A stretch of 64,000 nt of DNA from Victivallis lenta (GTDB lineage Bacteria > Verrucomicrobiota > Lentisphaeria > Victivallales > Victivallaceae): NCBI RefSeq assembly GCF_009695545.1, contig NZ_VUNS01000011.1, positions 1 to 64,000 on the forward strand, in the 5' to 3' direction. The position numbers and the translations under genes were made by a program. Positions within the stretch are counted from its first letter, which is position 1. Every line of letters begins with the position of its first letter. Shown here in pieces: positions 18,601 through 27,118 of the stretch. The notes under the pieces were generated by a model that saw only the letters and a program-made list of their open reading frames with translations, did not search any database and was not told the DNA's origin.

Positions 18601-19934
18601 ATGTTGATCAGAACGGCCGCCACCGACGGGTGATTGTCGAACCGGCCGGAGTCGACAGCCTCCCGCGCGAGCGAACGCCACAGGGCGAGGCACTCTTCGG
18701 CGGTGTGCGTGTTGTACTCGTCGTAGGTGAGCTCGATCCGCTCGATGCAGAGGAACCCCTCCTCGTCGGCGATGTCGTAGAAGGAGGCGGCATTCATGCG
18801 CTGCGTGTAGGCCGCGTTGATGCCGAAGAGCTTCATCAGCCGGATGCTCTTGCGCGTCATGTTTTCCATCGTGTGCCACAACGGGGCCCACATTCCCTGC
18901 CACGAGGAGTCGGTGTTGACCATGACCGGTTTGCCGTTCAGCAGGAACCGGCCGTTTTCGGCGGTCAGTTCGCGGAATCCGAAGCGCAGCGTGGCTGCGT
19001 CGACGATGCCGGCCCCGTTCGACGTGAGGCGGCAGTCGAGGTAGTAGAGGTTCGGTTCGTCGACGCTCCAGAGCTTCGGCGTGACGTAGTCGAGCGTGAC
19101 TGTCGGAGCGAAGGGACGGCGTTCGGTGTGGACCGTCTCCCCGGTCGCGGCGTCGCGGAAGGTGAATTCCAGCGTGCCGTCGAACGATTCCGGCAGCGTG
19201 CCACCGTGGAAGTCGATCCGCAGTTTCCGCGCCTTTACAAAAGTAAATACCCGGGGATTTCCGAAGTTCCGCAACGGCCGCGTGCAGAGCCAGACGTTGT
19301 CCTGAAGTCCGGCGCGAGCCGCATCTCCCGGCAGATCTTCCGGTGAGGTCGCGACGTAAATCGTATTTTTCTCCCCTTCCGGACGCAGATACCGCGTGAT
19401 GTCGACCTGGAAGGCGGGAGTGTTGCATTTGAGGCGCGGCTGATGTTCGGGCAGGGGAACGCGCTGTCCGTTCACGACCACGATTCCTTTCGTGTAGAGC
19501 GCGTCAAATTTCAGAAGCGTCTGCCGTCCGGCGCTCTCCGGTGGCGTGGCGAACTCCCGGAAATACCACCCCTGGCGATAGTCGTTGTACGATTTGCCGC
19601 GCACTTTTTCGACGGCCCGTCCGTCGCTTGTGCGGAAGAAGTTGCACATCGCTCCCATCCTCCAGAAACCCGGCACGAGAAAGTATCCCCACTCCTCCGA
19701 AAGCGGCGGAGGGGTCTCCTGTTCCTTTTCGCAGAGCGTGAATCTCCAGAAGCCGTTGAGGCTGATGTCGGTGCGCTCTCCGGCGGTTTTGCGGAACGCC
19801 TTTGAGAGATCCTGATCGTGGAGTTTCTCCGGCGCGACGCGCGCAATGCGCGTCTCCGGGAAGTAAACGTGATCCGCTCCGGCTGCGGCAAGCGTCCCGA
19901 GAAGGAGCGCGGAAAACAAAGCTCGAATCATCAA
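15618..19934 (-). CDS. Very large secreted GH2-like glycosidase-related protein
   Basis: 1438 residues, with a signal peptide (IRALFSALLLGTLAAAGAD). Order: a GH2 sugar-binding jelly roll (SLNGFWRFTLCEKE to about 250), an immunoglobulin-like domain, and a TIM barrel (ENGRFLLNGKPVMVNTDSSW, GINAAYTQRMN). Next come a glutamine-amidotransferase-like domain (SALKQLGYEIVPVNTFDRLD, VVAPGAI) and a C-terminal jelly roll with FLNGKEIG and GENTLVIRVES. In the barrel the acid/base position, normally GNE after HPSV, is INIYYQ (residues 444-448), with Tyr at the Glu position; the candidate nucleophile Glu560 is in YCGEYA. So it is either atypical or non-catalytic. Last gene of the minus-strand operon. Confidence 0.85.
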   Translation of the reverse strand: MMIRALFSALLLGTLAAAGADHVYFPETRIARVAPEKLHDQDLSKAFRKTAGERTDISLNGFWRFTLCEKEQETPPPLSEEWGYFLVPGFWRMGAMCNFFRTSDGRAVEKVRGKSYNDYRQGWYFREFATPPESAGRQTLLKFDALYTKGIVVVNGQRVPLPEHQPRLKCNTPAFQVDITRYLRPEGEKNTIYVATSPEDLPGDAARAGLQDNVWLCTRPLRNFGNPRVFTFVKARKLRIDFHGGTLPESFDGTLEFTFRDAATGETVHTERRPFAPTVTLDYVTPKLWSVDEPNLYYLDCRLTSNGAGIVDAATLRFGFRELTAENGRFLLNGKPVMVNTDSSWQGMWAPLWHTMENMTRKSIRLMKLFGINAAYTQRMNAASFYDIADEEGFLCIERIELTYDEYNTHTAEECLALWRSLAREAVDSGRFDNHPSVAAVLINIYYQMSASANNPAYTAMSRNAKEHLYRLPDGTEELRSGGDPNLPGDPTIRSEKLNLVADHVHEYFPDAEVLTGASGHVKNAYGIHLYHTWGAPFAELAAFFERYSKERAVTVYCGEYAIPYHGSYAHLNLWGQIRNKPEFYYWLENAARILGPAAYREKTVTATFAWDGARNDLLAAGSGHDGFDQNLEYDFIADFYAKILAESVNRTVFFWRYDGLSGLAPFEYVSGRFLTAARSCPPAPRLDGDLTRPGVKPESLIGSHVLPLFDPFGPELDFRPNLVSTPFRQAMKKTICKIVGAGRDYYEDDHAFWSGETLRKGFGVIHMGEKTLDGTVEIVLLDGSGAAAAKTELPLRLAPFTQKIVPFELKLPKTGVRREYTLHVRYLSDAPDAPELAAAQKIQLFPQVLPAVRKIALYGGKPEFVSALKQLGYEIVPVNTFDRLDPALPLVVAPGAIRDRKDLPDFSALADKRGIRTLVMEQPRNASPELMKIRSRQAFINAPSHPVLEGFSDVDFSYWRGSHSLDPAYGIAEPGHVWSNASWTDWGNRGMVAANVFRRPQTGNLLSLLVSGFDLYQTPLLEYRGPNGGWIGSQLEIGERLLLDPVATTVFCRMIDYLAERRPAYGEVGFSGGEKGRALLDKFGVRYRESDLENLASLRLLILSDPDWKELEKRSLQLSDYVYNGGKILYLHTGGNWYGSWLPFPMEMKRSAKTEKAVTLTPGNGNWMEGWSECELYWRGKPELPEFSRFPKSADATSPAVLVRVNHGCGSYFFSSLTPESFDTGKMAAAKYARLISAVLTSHGAALANSASPYLPDRSLTIPLRNLRWEFSLDPNDEGLAENRQSGFDGSGKWLSGQQTLGGESVRPGVGYEAFLERDYAGVSFYRLRFKLTAEQATAKNMRAELGTINSSDRTFLNGKEIGSSAAGRRVYRIPDGLLKPGENTLVIRVESRKKPGGLVDAAIQLSNTDGVTSFWKRLYPGGDRDYNYNPDWIRQY

Positions 19935-19962
19935 ATCATCTTCTCCATAAAGAGGTTCTGGT

Positions 19963-20526
19963 TTATCGGATCTCCGCCGGATCGAAAAATTTCCCCTCCG
20001 GCACGATCAGTGCCCGCAACGTGTTGCCGACGCTGTACAGCACGATCAGCTCCTTGGGCTTGTTTTTCGCCGGATCGGAACCCGCGAACTGGTTGTTGAC
20101 GCCCGCCTTTTTCTTCTCCGCCATCATGGTTTTGACGGTTTTGAGCATATCGGCGGTTTTCGAGCCGTACCCGTAGGTGGCGCTGTAAACGGTGAGCGCT
20201 TCCGTGACCGGATAATCACCGCCTGTGCGGACGATGATCGGGGCGGAGTATTCGCCGACGGAAAGAGTGCGTTCTTCGCCGTTGACCCGGATTGTCGCAA
20301 TCAGCTCCTTGGTTTTCATGCGGGCGGGGTCGCCGAGGATGGCCGTGGCGTTTTTCGCGCTCAGTACGAGGAATTTTCCTTCGCGCAGCCGTCCGGAAAC
20401 AAATGCCGTCGCGTCGCATTTCCGGTCGCCCGCGCCCCAGGTCGCGCGAACCACTTCAAGCGGAAGATCCGCGGCGGAAACGAGGAGGGCGGCGAACAGG
20501 GCCGCAAGAATCGTGTGGAGTTTCAT
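19963..20526 (-). CDS. Small exported protein with two similar halves (DUF3395-like)
   Basis: 187 residues with a signal peptide (KLHTILAALFAALLVSAAD). The mature part has two similar halves, the first with VRATWGAGDRKCDAT, the motif LGDPARMKTKELIATIRVNG, the second with VYSATYGYGSKTADM and GSDPAKNKPKELIVLYSVGN. This YGxGxxxxD ... DPAxxKxKEL pattern is that of DUF3395-type domains. Function unknown; possibly carbohydrate or surface binding. ATG 20526 is chosen over the GTG at 20535. It lies between the prepilin-like gene and the GH2-like gene, and is probably part of the same transcript and used outside the cytoplasm. Confidence 0.7.
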   Translation of the reverse strand: MKLHTILAALFAALLVSAADLPLEVVRATWGAGDRKCDATAFVSGRLREGKFLVLSAKNATAILGDPARMKTKELIATIRVNGEERTLSVGEYSAPIIVRTGGDYPVTEALTVYSATYGYGSKTADMLKTVKTMMAEKKKAGVNNQFAGSDPAKNKPKELIVLYSVGNTLRALIVPEGKFFDPAEIR

Positions 20527-20577
20527 TTCATTCACTTTCTCTGGTTGGGGTTGGGGATTCTGTCGGGGAAACGGGGG

Positions 20578-21336
20578 TTACCAGGTCCATTCGAGCGTGC
20601 TGTTCCACCAGTTCCCCTTGTTCCAGTTTTCATACTGCTCGGTGCGGGTGGCGGCGTTCGCGTGGCCGTCCGCCCAGGACATGTTGATTCGCTGCGGGTT
20701 GTGCGCGGCCCACGAGAGCGCCATCCAGCCCTCCTGGCCGGAAGCTCCGAGATTGAAGCGCATGACATAAGGGTCGAGTGTCGGCACGCGCCCCTCCATC
20801 AGAAGCGGAAACTTCGAAGGACTCTTGATCTTCTTGAACAGCAGAGTCGTGATGTCACCCTCCTTGACACGCGGACTGGAATTGTCCTCCCCCGAACATT
20901 TCGTTCCGTCCGAGAAGAAGCAGTCGACGTTGATCGGATAACAGAATCGGCGTACCTGATCCTCGACGTCCGTGACGGATGGATGCGGCCCGGCCTTCGG
21001 ACAGCGGCTGAGCTGTTCCGATTCCGGCAGCACGTTTGTTTTAACCATGACGCTCATGTAGGTGATGCCGCCGTTCAGTCCCTGCGTAATGATCGCATCC
21101 CCGTTCGACAGACTGTAGGTGATGATGCCGGTGGTGATCTGTTTCATGTTGTTGAGGCAGGAGATGCTGCGGCTCCGTTCGCGCGCCTGGTTCAGCGCGG
21201 GCAGCAGCATCGAAGCGAGAATCGCAATGATCGCAATCACCACGAGGAGCTCGATGAGCGTGAAGAGGCTGCTGCGGTTCGTTTGGGCGGCGGAGAAGCG
21301 GCGGCGTTTGTTTTCGTACTGTTGTCTCTGTTTCAT
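20578..21336 (-). CDS. Prepilin-like (type II secretion pseudopilin N-terminus) DUF1559-type protein
   Basis: 252 residues. The basic leader ends in [20 protein letters not shown], the N-methylation motif with Glu at position +5 of the mature helix, followed by [20 protein letters not shown], which is the hallmark of the very abundant pseudopilin-like proteins in Lentisphaerota and Planctomycetota. The C-terminus contains the usual [16 protein letters not shown] (H-x-G type) segment. Likely exported and assembled or anchored at the cell surface. One such protein per glycosidase cluster is typical of these bacteria; a part in polymer capture is inference. ATG 21336 is the second of two in-frame ATGs. 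Confidence 0.85.
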   Translation of the reverse strand: MKQRQQYENKRRRFSAAQTNRSSLFTLIELLVVIAIIAILASMLLPALNQARERSRSISCLNNMKQITTGIITYSLSNGDAIITQGLNGGITYMSVMVKTNVLPESEQLSRCPKAGPHPSVTDVEDQVRRFCYPINVDCFFSDGTKCSGEDNSSPRVKEGDITTLLFKKIKSPSKFPLLMEGRVPTLDPYVMRFNLGASGQEGWMALSWAAHNPQRINMSWADGHANAATRTEQYENWNKGNWWNSTLEWTW

Positions 21337-21360
21337 TTGGATCTCCATGGTTCGGGGTTG

Positions 21361-24300
21361 TTATTCCGACAAGGGTTGAAAACGGGGGGACTCATCCCGG
21401 TGCGGCGCGGGAGGCTTCAGCTCTCTGCTCGGGGAGGCGACGACGGTTGCGATCCTGACTTCGCTCAGCAGCCCGAACGACTTCAGATGCCGGGCACCGG
21501 GAGAGGCATAGTTGAAATCCGACGGATCGACCATGTCGCCGGGATCCGCGCCGAATGGACCGAACGAGTTGCGGCGGCTTCCGTAGACGGTGATCTCGAT
21601 GAGGTTGCGGCCGGGTTTGAGCTCTTTTCCCAGATTCAGCCGTTCCGGATGCAGCAGCGCAATGCGGGGTTCTCCGCCGTTCACGGCGATGCCGATGGCC
21701 GTACCGCGCCATTCCGGAATCCACGGAAATGCCGGCGTGCCGGCCGGTTCGTTCCACTCGAACTCGAAACTGCAGTTCATGTTTCCGGAGTAGTACGGGT
21801 AACCCTGCATTCCCCAGTCGCCCGGCGATACCGTCCGCACCGGAAGGGTCAGCTCGTTCTCGAAGACGCCGAACTCCCCGAGCAGATAGACCGCCTCGAA
21901 TCCACTCATGTCTCCGCAGTAGCGACAGCTCAGTTCGAGGATGTTTTCTCCCATTCGCAGCGCATCCGGCGGGAGCGGCGTCATCCGCAAACTCGCGTCG
22001 CACCAGAAGCCGCTGTCCCGGAATTCGACCGGACGGCCGTTCAGCACAATTTCATATCGATCCGCCTCTTCGAGCGCGAGCGAAATCTTCTCCGGTTTTT
22101 CGCGGCAGTCGAAGCGGAAACGCAGGGTCGCACCGACGCAGCGGCTGCTCTTTCTCATCTGCCGCTGCTTCCATGGTTGAACCATCTCGTGACTGCGTTC
22201 GGGTTCTCCGAGCAGCCGTCGCGCCGCCGCGTCCGCCTCGCGCACATGGCCGTATCCGGCAACCGCGCCGCCGAAGGAGTATTCCGCAAAATCGAGCACG
22301 AGAACATTCGGCTCGTCCGGCTGAACGAACCATGGCCCGGAGGAGTGATGCAGAATTTTCACGGATTCCGCCGGGGGAAGGGGGGCTTCCGCAGCTTTGG
22401 CCGCTTCCTCTCCGGCAGTTGCAAAGAGCCGTGATTCGAGCCGTCCGAAATTCGTTTCGAACTCCCACCAGCCGTTCCGGAAAAACGCATTCACTCTGCG
22501 GCGCGTCCCGGTCGTCGGATCGAGTTCGAGCGGAATGCGGGCGGGATCCCCCTTCCAGCGGATGAACGCACGCGGGATCGTCAGCGTCCGTTCGTCGGCG
22601 CTCTTCGCATCCATGTCGCTCCCGAGCGGCAGCGGACAGCCCGTGTTGCAGAGGAAAAGCCGCCGTTCCCCGTTTTCCCCACACACCTCGTTGAAGAGGA
22701 GCGGCTCGACGAAGTTTCCATTTCCGTCGCGCACGGAGACGGTTTGCTCGGCAGCGAGTGCCGCCGGCAGTTCTGCGAGCGTCACGGGACGGAACTTCTG
22801 ATAAATGCGGCCCGCGTCGGGGTGGGGGAGCGCGTCGACGAACCCGGGAGCCGCTCCGAGATAGACGACTTTCCCTCCGGCATCGGCGAATTGTTCGAGC
22901 AGTTTCAGGGTCGTTGAGCGGATCGTCCGGAGTTCCGGCACCACCGCTGCGACGTAGGAGGCGCAGCCGACGCGCAGGTTTTTCCCATCGACGCTCCCGA
23001 TTTCGGAGAGCATCGCCTCGTCGCCGTAGTCGAACGCAAGTTTAGCGCGCAGCAGCATGTTGCGCAGGCGCGGCAGTCGGCGGCTTTCGCTTTCGTAATC
23101 GGCCCGCGTGCAGGCTGTGAGCGGCTTCCAGAACCAGGTCGATTCGAGCGGATGCACAACCAGGATCGGCCGCACCGGATTTCCCGAACCGAGCAGAGTG
23201 CCGATGGATGCAATGTGATCCTGCAGGATTTTTTCCACGCGGAAGTAAGGCGATTGGTAGTGGATGCTCGGCGGATAGTCCCGCTTCGCCTCGCCCCGGA
23301 GCGTATAGAACGCCAGATGGCTGCAGAATTGTGTGACCCCGAGCGCAAGCTGCCACTCCATGCACGCCTTCTGCGCATAGAGCGGATAATCCCAGCCGGT
23401 TCCGGCGAACGACTCGCTCAACACCCGGCGGCCGCCGTTCTGATGCGCGACCGAGGCGGTCTGGAGCATCGCGTCGTAGATGAGCTGATGGTCGCTGAGC
23501 AGATCGACCCCCGGAATATCCATGTGCCGCACGAACCGCATGGCCGAACCGCAGTTCCGGGTCTGGGTGATGACGTTCTCCTCGCCGAACACGTGTCCGG
23601 TGTAGAGCAGTCCGTGTCTGCGGCACCATTCGGCCGCCTGCACGGCGAAGGCCGATTCCAGCAGTTCCGTCCGGAGATTCGCCATCAGGTAACGGATTCG
23701 CGAACAGCTTTCGCCTTCGACTTCGAAAAAAAGTTCCGGCAGGTGATCGAATAGATCGATGCCGTATCGTTGTGCGAATTTCCGCTCCATCGCCTCCGTC
23801 CAGTTTGAACAGTTCGGTTCGTCCGAGAAGAGGCCGGGGATGACGCCGCCGAATTCCGCGCCGCATTCGCGTGCGTACCGTTCGTGTGTCATGCGGATGA
23901 ACTGCCGGATGCCTTCGGCATTCATCATGTCGGAATAGTATCCGCCGTTGTTCCATGAGTTCGCCCGGTCGAACCGCACGTGAAAACGGAGGAACGACTC
24001 CCCCTCGCGCAGTTCGTCGCCGCGCTGGAGACGGCGGCAGTTGCGGAGCATACTGCCGCGGAGTTCTCCGGCGAACCAGGCCAGATCGTTCCGGCGGTAG
24101 CGCGGAGTTTCAAGCCGTTCGACTTCCAGCGTGCGTCTGCGGAAACGGCGGTTCCGGCCGATTTCGCCGGAGCCGGAGCCGGAGGCATAACGGTCTTCGT
24201 CGTAGAGCCATGCTTCGAGCCCCGTGCGGCGCGCCTCGTCGATGCAGGTGCGGACGGCGTCGAACCACTCCGCGCAGAGATATCCGGTGTCGAGCCCGGT

Positions 24301-24441
24301 GCGGGCGTGCATGAAAAATCCGCCGTACCCCATCTCCCGGAAAATCCGGATCTGGCGGCGCAGCTCCCCGCTGTCGAGCCTGCCGTTCCACGCCCAGAAC
24401 GGCAGCGTGCGGCAGGAGCCGGTGGAAATCGAAACGTTCAT
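21361..24441 (-). CDS. GH106-like glycoside hydrolase (alpha-L-rhamnosidase-type)
   Basis: 1026 residues, no signal peptide. The N-terminal TIM barrel matches GH106-like proteins: PFWAWNGRLDSGELRRQIRI, MGYGGFFMHARTGLDTGYLC, WLYDEDRYASGSGSGEI, FSDEPNCSNWT and a HMDIPGVDLLSDHQ segment. The middle (VLSESFAGTGWDYPLYAQKA, ALGVTQFCSHLAFYTLRG) keeps the residues that form the family active site. A C-terminal jelly-roll part (FEFEWNEPAGTPAFPWIPEW) is GH2-like. ATG 24441 has AGGAAG upstream and overlaps the regulator stop by four bases. Rhamnose-containing glycan is the inferred substrate, acting in the cytoplasm or by non-classical export. Confidence 0.85.
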   Translation of the reverse strand: MNVSISTGSCRTLPFWAWNGRLDSGELRRQIRIFREMGYGGFFMHARTGLDTGYLCAEWFDAVRTCIDEARRTGLEAWLYDEDRYASGSGSGEIGRNRRFRRRTLEVERLETPRYRRNDLAWFAGELRGSMLRNCRRLQRGDELREGESFLRFHVRFDRANSWNNGGYYSDMMNAEGIRQFIRMTHERYARECGAEFGGVIPGLFSDEPNCSNWTEAMERKFAQRYGIDLFDHLPELFFEVEGESCSRIRYLMANLRTELLESAFAVQAAEWCRRHGLLYTGHVFGEENVITQTRNCGSAMRFVRHMDIPGVDLLSDHQLIYDAMLQTASVAHQNGGRRVLSESFAGTGWDYPLYAQKACMEWQLALGVTQFCSHLAFYTLRGEAKRDYPPSIHYQSPYFRVEKILQDHIASIGTLLGSGNPVRPILVVHPLESTWFWKPLTACTRADYESESRRLPRLRNMLLRAKLAFDYGDEAMLSEIGSVDGKNLRVGCASYVAAVVPELRTIRSTTLKLLEQFADAGGKVVYLGAAPGFVDALPHPDAGRIYQKFRPVTLAELPAALAAEQTVSVRDGNGNFVEPLLFNEVCGENGERRLFLCNTGCPLPLGSDMDAKSADERTLTIPRAFIRWKGDPARIPLELDPTTGTRRRVNAFFRNGWWEFETNFGRLESRLFATAGEEAAKAAEAPLPPAESVKILHHSSGPWFVQPDEPNVLVLDFAEYSFGGAVAGYGHVREADAAARRLLGEPERSHEMVQPWKQRQMRKSSRCVGATLRFRFDCREKPEKISLALEEADRYEIVLNGRPVEFRDSGFWCDASLRMTPLPPDALRMGENILELSCRYCGDMSGFEAVYLLGEFGVFENELTLPVRTVSPGDWGMQGYPYYSGNMNCSFEFEWNEPAGTPAFPWIPEWRGTAIGIAVNGGEPRIALLHPERLNLGKELKPGRNLIEITVYGSRRNSFGPFGADPGDMVDPSDFNYASPGARHLKSFGLLSEVRIATVVASPSRELKPPAPHRDESPRFQPLSE

Positions 24442-25559
24442 CGTTGTTCTTCCTGCATCGTTGTAAAGCGTGAGAGGCTTTTTCTCCACTGTCCGGGAGT
24501 GCAGCCGTATTTTTCCTTGAATACCTCAAAAAACGCCCCGAGCGTCGGAAAACCGGCGCCTTCGGCGATCTGTTTCATGGTGAAATTCCCCATCCTCAGC
24601 ATGGCGTCGGCCTGTTTGAGCCGCAGTTCGAGCAGGATCTGTTTGGGGGAGGCCCGGAATTCCGAGGCGAAGAGTTTGTAGAGCGCCGAGTCGGAAAGTC
24701 CGAACCGGAGCGCAAGCGAATGGATCGGCAGCCGCTGTTCAAGATGGCCTCTCATATAATCGACGATCTCCCGGATGCGCGGTTCGCCGCGGACGGCGAA
24801 ATCCATGCTTTCGCGTTCGATCGGGATCGGGGCGGGGGGGATGAAGATTCCGTTTTTGTCGGGTTTTCCGCCGTCGATGAGCCGGTCGAGCTCCTCCGCC
24901 GCGCACCGGCCGATCTGGTAGAGGCGGCTGTCGATGCTCGAAAGCGAAATCGCCGGCGCATGGCAGACGCAGTCGTCGTTGCCCACGCCGAGTACCGAGA
25001 GTTCCGAGGGAACGGCGATGCCGCTCAGCAGCGCGGAGTTGATGACGTCGGATGCGTCCCAGTCGTTCTCCGCGAAAACCGCGCACGGCTTCGGCAGCCG
25101 GACGAGCCACCCGGGGAGTTTCTCCGGCGCGTTCGTCGAGAGCCGGGCGCAGCGGCCGACCCCGTGCTTTTTGAGCGTTTCGCCGAAACTCTTCCCGCGC
25201 GGTGAGGCGCTGTACACGCCGAAGTTTTCATAGCCGCACCGGATGAAATACTCCGCGGCGAGTCTGCCGATGGCGGCGTCATCCTCCCGCACGAGAGTGT
25301 AAGGAAGGGTCGGGCCTTTCAGCGGAACCAGCGAAACCAGTTTCCAGTCGACTCCTGAAACGGTTTTCCGCGCGAAAAGGTCCGGATAGAGCACTCCGGC
25401 GATGACGCCGTCGCCGCGCCATTCGCGCAGCGCCTTGCGGACGTCCCCCGCGTGCCAGAGAATCAGATGCCAGTTGCGTGTGCGGGCATAATCGACCACG
25501 CCGTGGACCAGCTGTCCGACCTGCCACTCCACCATCAGCATCACGCGTTTGACGATCAT
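24438..25559 (-). CDS. XylR-type regulator (LacI-like sensor fused to AraC HTH)
   Basis: 373 residues. The N-terminal ~250 residues are a LacI/periplasmic-binding-like sensor (VDYARTRNWHLILWHAGDVR, GRLAAEYFIRCGYENFGVYS, VLGVGNDDCVCHAPAISLSS) and the C-terminal ~100 an AraC double HTH (HSLALRFGLSDSALYKLFAS, MKQIAEGAGFPTLGAFFEVF). This layout is that of XylR, which binds a sugar and activates catabolic genes. It is the first gene of the minus-strand operon, after a good promoter, and overlaps the GH106-like gene by four bases, so it probably controls its own operon. Confidence 0.9.
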   Translation of the reverse strand: MIVKRVMLMVEWQVGQLVHGVVDYARTRNWHLILWHAGDVRKALREWRGDGVIAGVLYPDLFARKTVSGVDWKLVSLVPLKGPTLPYTLVREDDAAIGRLAAEYFIRCGYENFGVYSASPRGKSFGETLKKHGVGRCARLSTNAPEKLPGWLVRLPKPCAVFAENDWDASDVINSALLSGIAVPSELSVLGVGNDDCVCHAPAISLSSIDSRLYQIGRCAAEELDRLIDGGKPDKNGIFIPPAPIPIERESMDFAVRGEPRIREIVDYMRGHLEQRLPIHSLALRFGLSDSALYKLFASEFRASPKQILLELRLKQADAMLRMGNFTMKQIAEGAGFPTLGAFFEVFKEKYGCTPGQWRKSLSRFTTMQEEQR

Positions 25560-25589
25560 ATTGGGAATCTCCTGTTCTGTTGCTTATCA

Positions 25590-25618
25590 ATTATACCACA
25601 AAACCCTTTTTTTTCCAA
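25590..25618 (-). promoter_or_regulatory. Sigma-70-type promoter of the glycosidase operon
   Basis: On the minus strand TTGGAA (25613-25618) and TATAAT (25590-25595) are separated by exactly 17 bases. Transcription would start about 24 bases before the XylR-type start codon at 25559. Confidence 0.65.
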
Positions 25619-25789
25619 TTCCGAAAACTGTAAATCTTATCCTGATTTCGGTAATTATTCGCATTGTGAAAAATTGCTCGTAACAGTATTGTTTCCCGGA
25701 GATTACAGCAGTTCTTCCGGATGGGAAACAAGAAATGAAAATCGTAGTTGTGCGGTTGGATAAACGATTGCTTTTCTCGTTTTTTTTGG

Positions 25790-26897
25790 GCGGATTTCCC
25801 GCTTATCATTTTCGATTACGGCAACCGTTTTTACGACGGCGGCAGCTATCCGGTTTCCGACGAAGCGGTTGAGGGGGTCACGCGCTATTGCGAGACGATC
25901 GTCCGCAACGCGGGCGACCGGGTCAAACTTTATCAGGTCTGGAACGAGTGGGACGGCGGTTGCGGCATGTGCGGTTTCGGACGCGGTACGCCGGCGGGGT
26001 ACGTACGTCAAGCTGATGAAGACCGTCTATCCGCGACTGAAGAAAATCGTCCCGGACGCGATCATCATCAGCAACTTCGTCTGCACGGGCGGGAAATTTC
26101 TGGAGGAGACGTTCCGTTTCGGTGTTCTTGATTTCTGCGACGGCATCGGATTTCATACCTACAATTGCAACAGGCGGTTCCAGACTCCCGTTGATGAGTG
26201 GCTCACGCAGATGAGGAATCTCCGGACTCTGATCCGCAAGTATAACGACGGCAAAGACAAACTGGTCTTTATCACGGAAATGGGGGGCAATCAGCGGAAT
26301 TCATTCGGCAGTACCGAGGAGGAGAGTGCGATTCGGCTGGCACGCCTTTATTTGCATGCCCGGACATTGCCGTTCCTGAAGGGGATCTGGTGGTATGATT
26401 TCCAGGATGACAGGTGGAATGCCTCGCATAACGAAAATAATTTCGGGCTGGTTCGGGCCGACCTGACCCCAAAACGGCCCTATTTTGCGATGAAGTCGCT
26501 GGCTGCCCGGCTCGTCCGCGCCGAACTTGTCGGCAGCGAAACACGGGATGGATTGCTGTTGTTGCATGACGGCAAAGAGCAGTTTCTGGCTGCGGTCATT
26601 CAGAAGCCGGGAGTCGATCTGCAACTGATTTTTGAAAACGGCGGGCTGGCGTCTGAACCGCTGACGCTGGAACTGGTCGGTTCCGCGGCGCTGACACGTC
26701 CCTGGGGATTCCGGGACTGGACGGCGTGAAAGAATCAGGTCGTCCCGAACCGGCTCTCCGTGACGCTCGGCGAAATGCCGCTCCTGATTTCCGGAAATGT
26801 TCGGGCGGTTCGGCTTGCGGAGGTGCGACCTCATGCGTTCGACCGGACGAAATTTGTGAAATCCGTGCATTGCTGTCCGGTAAAAATTTCAGCATAG
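25790..26897 (+). pseudogene. Broken clan GH-A glycosidase (GH39/GH5-like)
   Basis: Three segments in different states. Frame A (to about 26002) reads LIIFDYGNRFYDGGSYPVSD and LYQVWNEWDGG, with the acid/base-type Glu in WNEW. Frame B (26003-26729) reads KLMKTVYPRLKKIVPDAIII and VFITEMGG, with the nucleophile-type Glu. The shift is explained by a duplicated GTAC at 25999-26006. After a TGA at 26727-26729 the same frame continues NRLSVTLGEMPLLISGNVRA to a stop at 26895. The N-terminal third of the gene is missing. Once probably a secreted or cytoplasmic glycosidase of the same cluster; now non-functional. Confidence 0.75.
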
Positions 26898-27118
26898 GAA
26901 CTCGTTGAAAAGTTCAAGTTGTTCGGGAGAATTCCAGTCTGGCGGCTTCGTAATGGTCTTGCGGTTCAATGCGAGGATTTCGAGCAGGGAAAGATTTTGC
27001 ATAAGCGTATCGCGGATTCGATTCGTTAATTCCGTGAGGCTGAGTTTGAATCCATGCAGGAATTTGATGTATGCAACCAAAAGATAATGGATAATCGCAA
27101 CATAGATTTGCGTCATGG
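26889..27118 (-). pseudogene. IS4-family transposase, C-terminal fragment
   Basis: On the minus strand the frame reads AMTQIYVAIIHYLLVAYIKF, LSLTELTNRIRDTLMQNLSL and ends WNSPEQLELFNEFLC. This is the very typical end of DUF4372-type IS4-family transposases (MTQIYVALIAYLLLAYIKF). Upstream sequence from about 27118 is antisense to the IS1595 remnant and has no IS4 similarity, so the rest of the gene is lost at this junction. Confidence 0.7.

Noticed and set aside
18045-19346. 433-residue ORF on the + strand
   Set aside because: Antisense to the GH2-like gene; Arg/Val-rich composition without any domain, a GC-rich shadow.
20515-22434. 639-residue ORF on the + strand
   Set aside because: Crosses the prepilin-like and GH106-like genes in antisense, no recognisable fold, compositional shadow.
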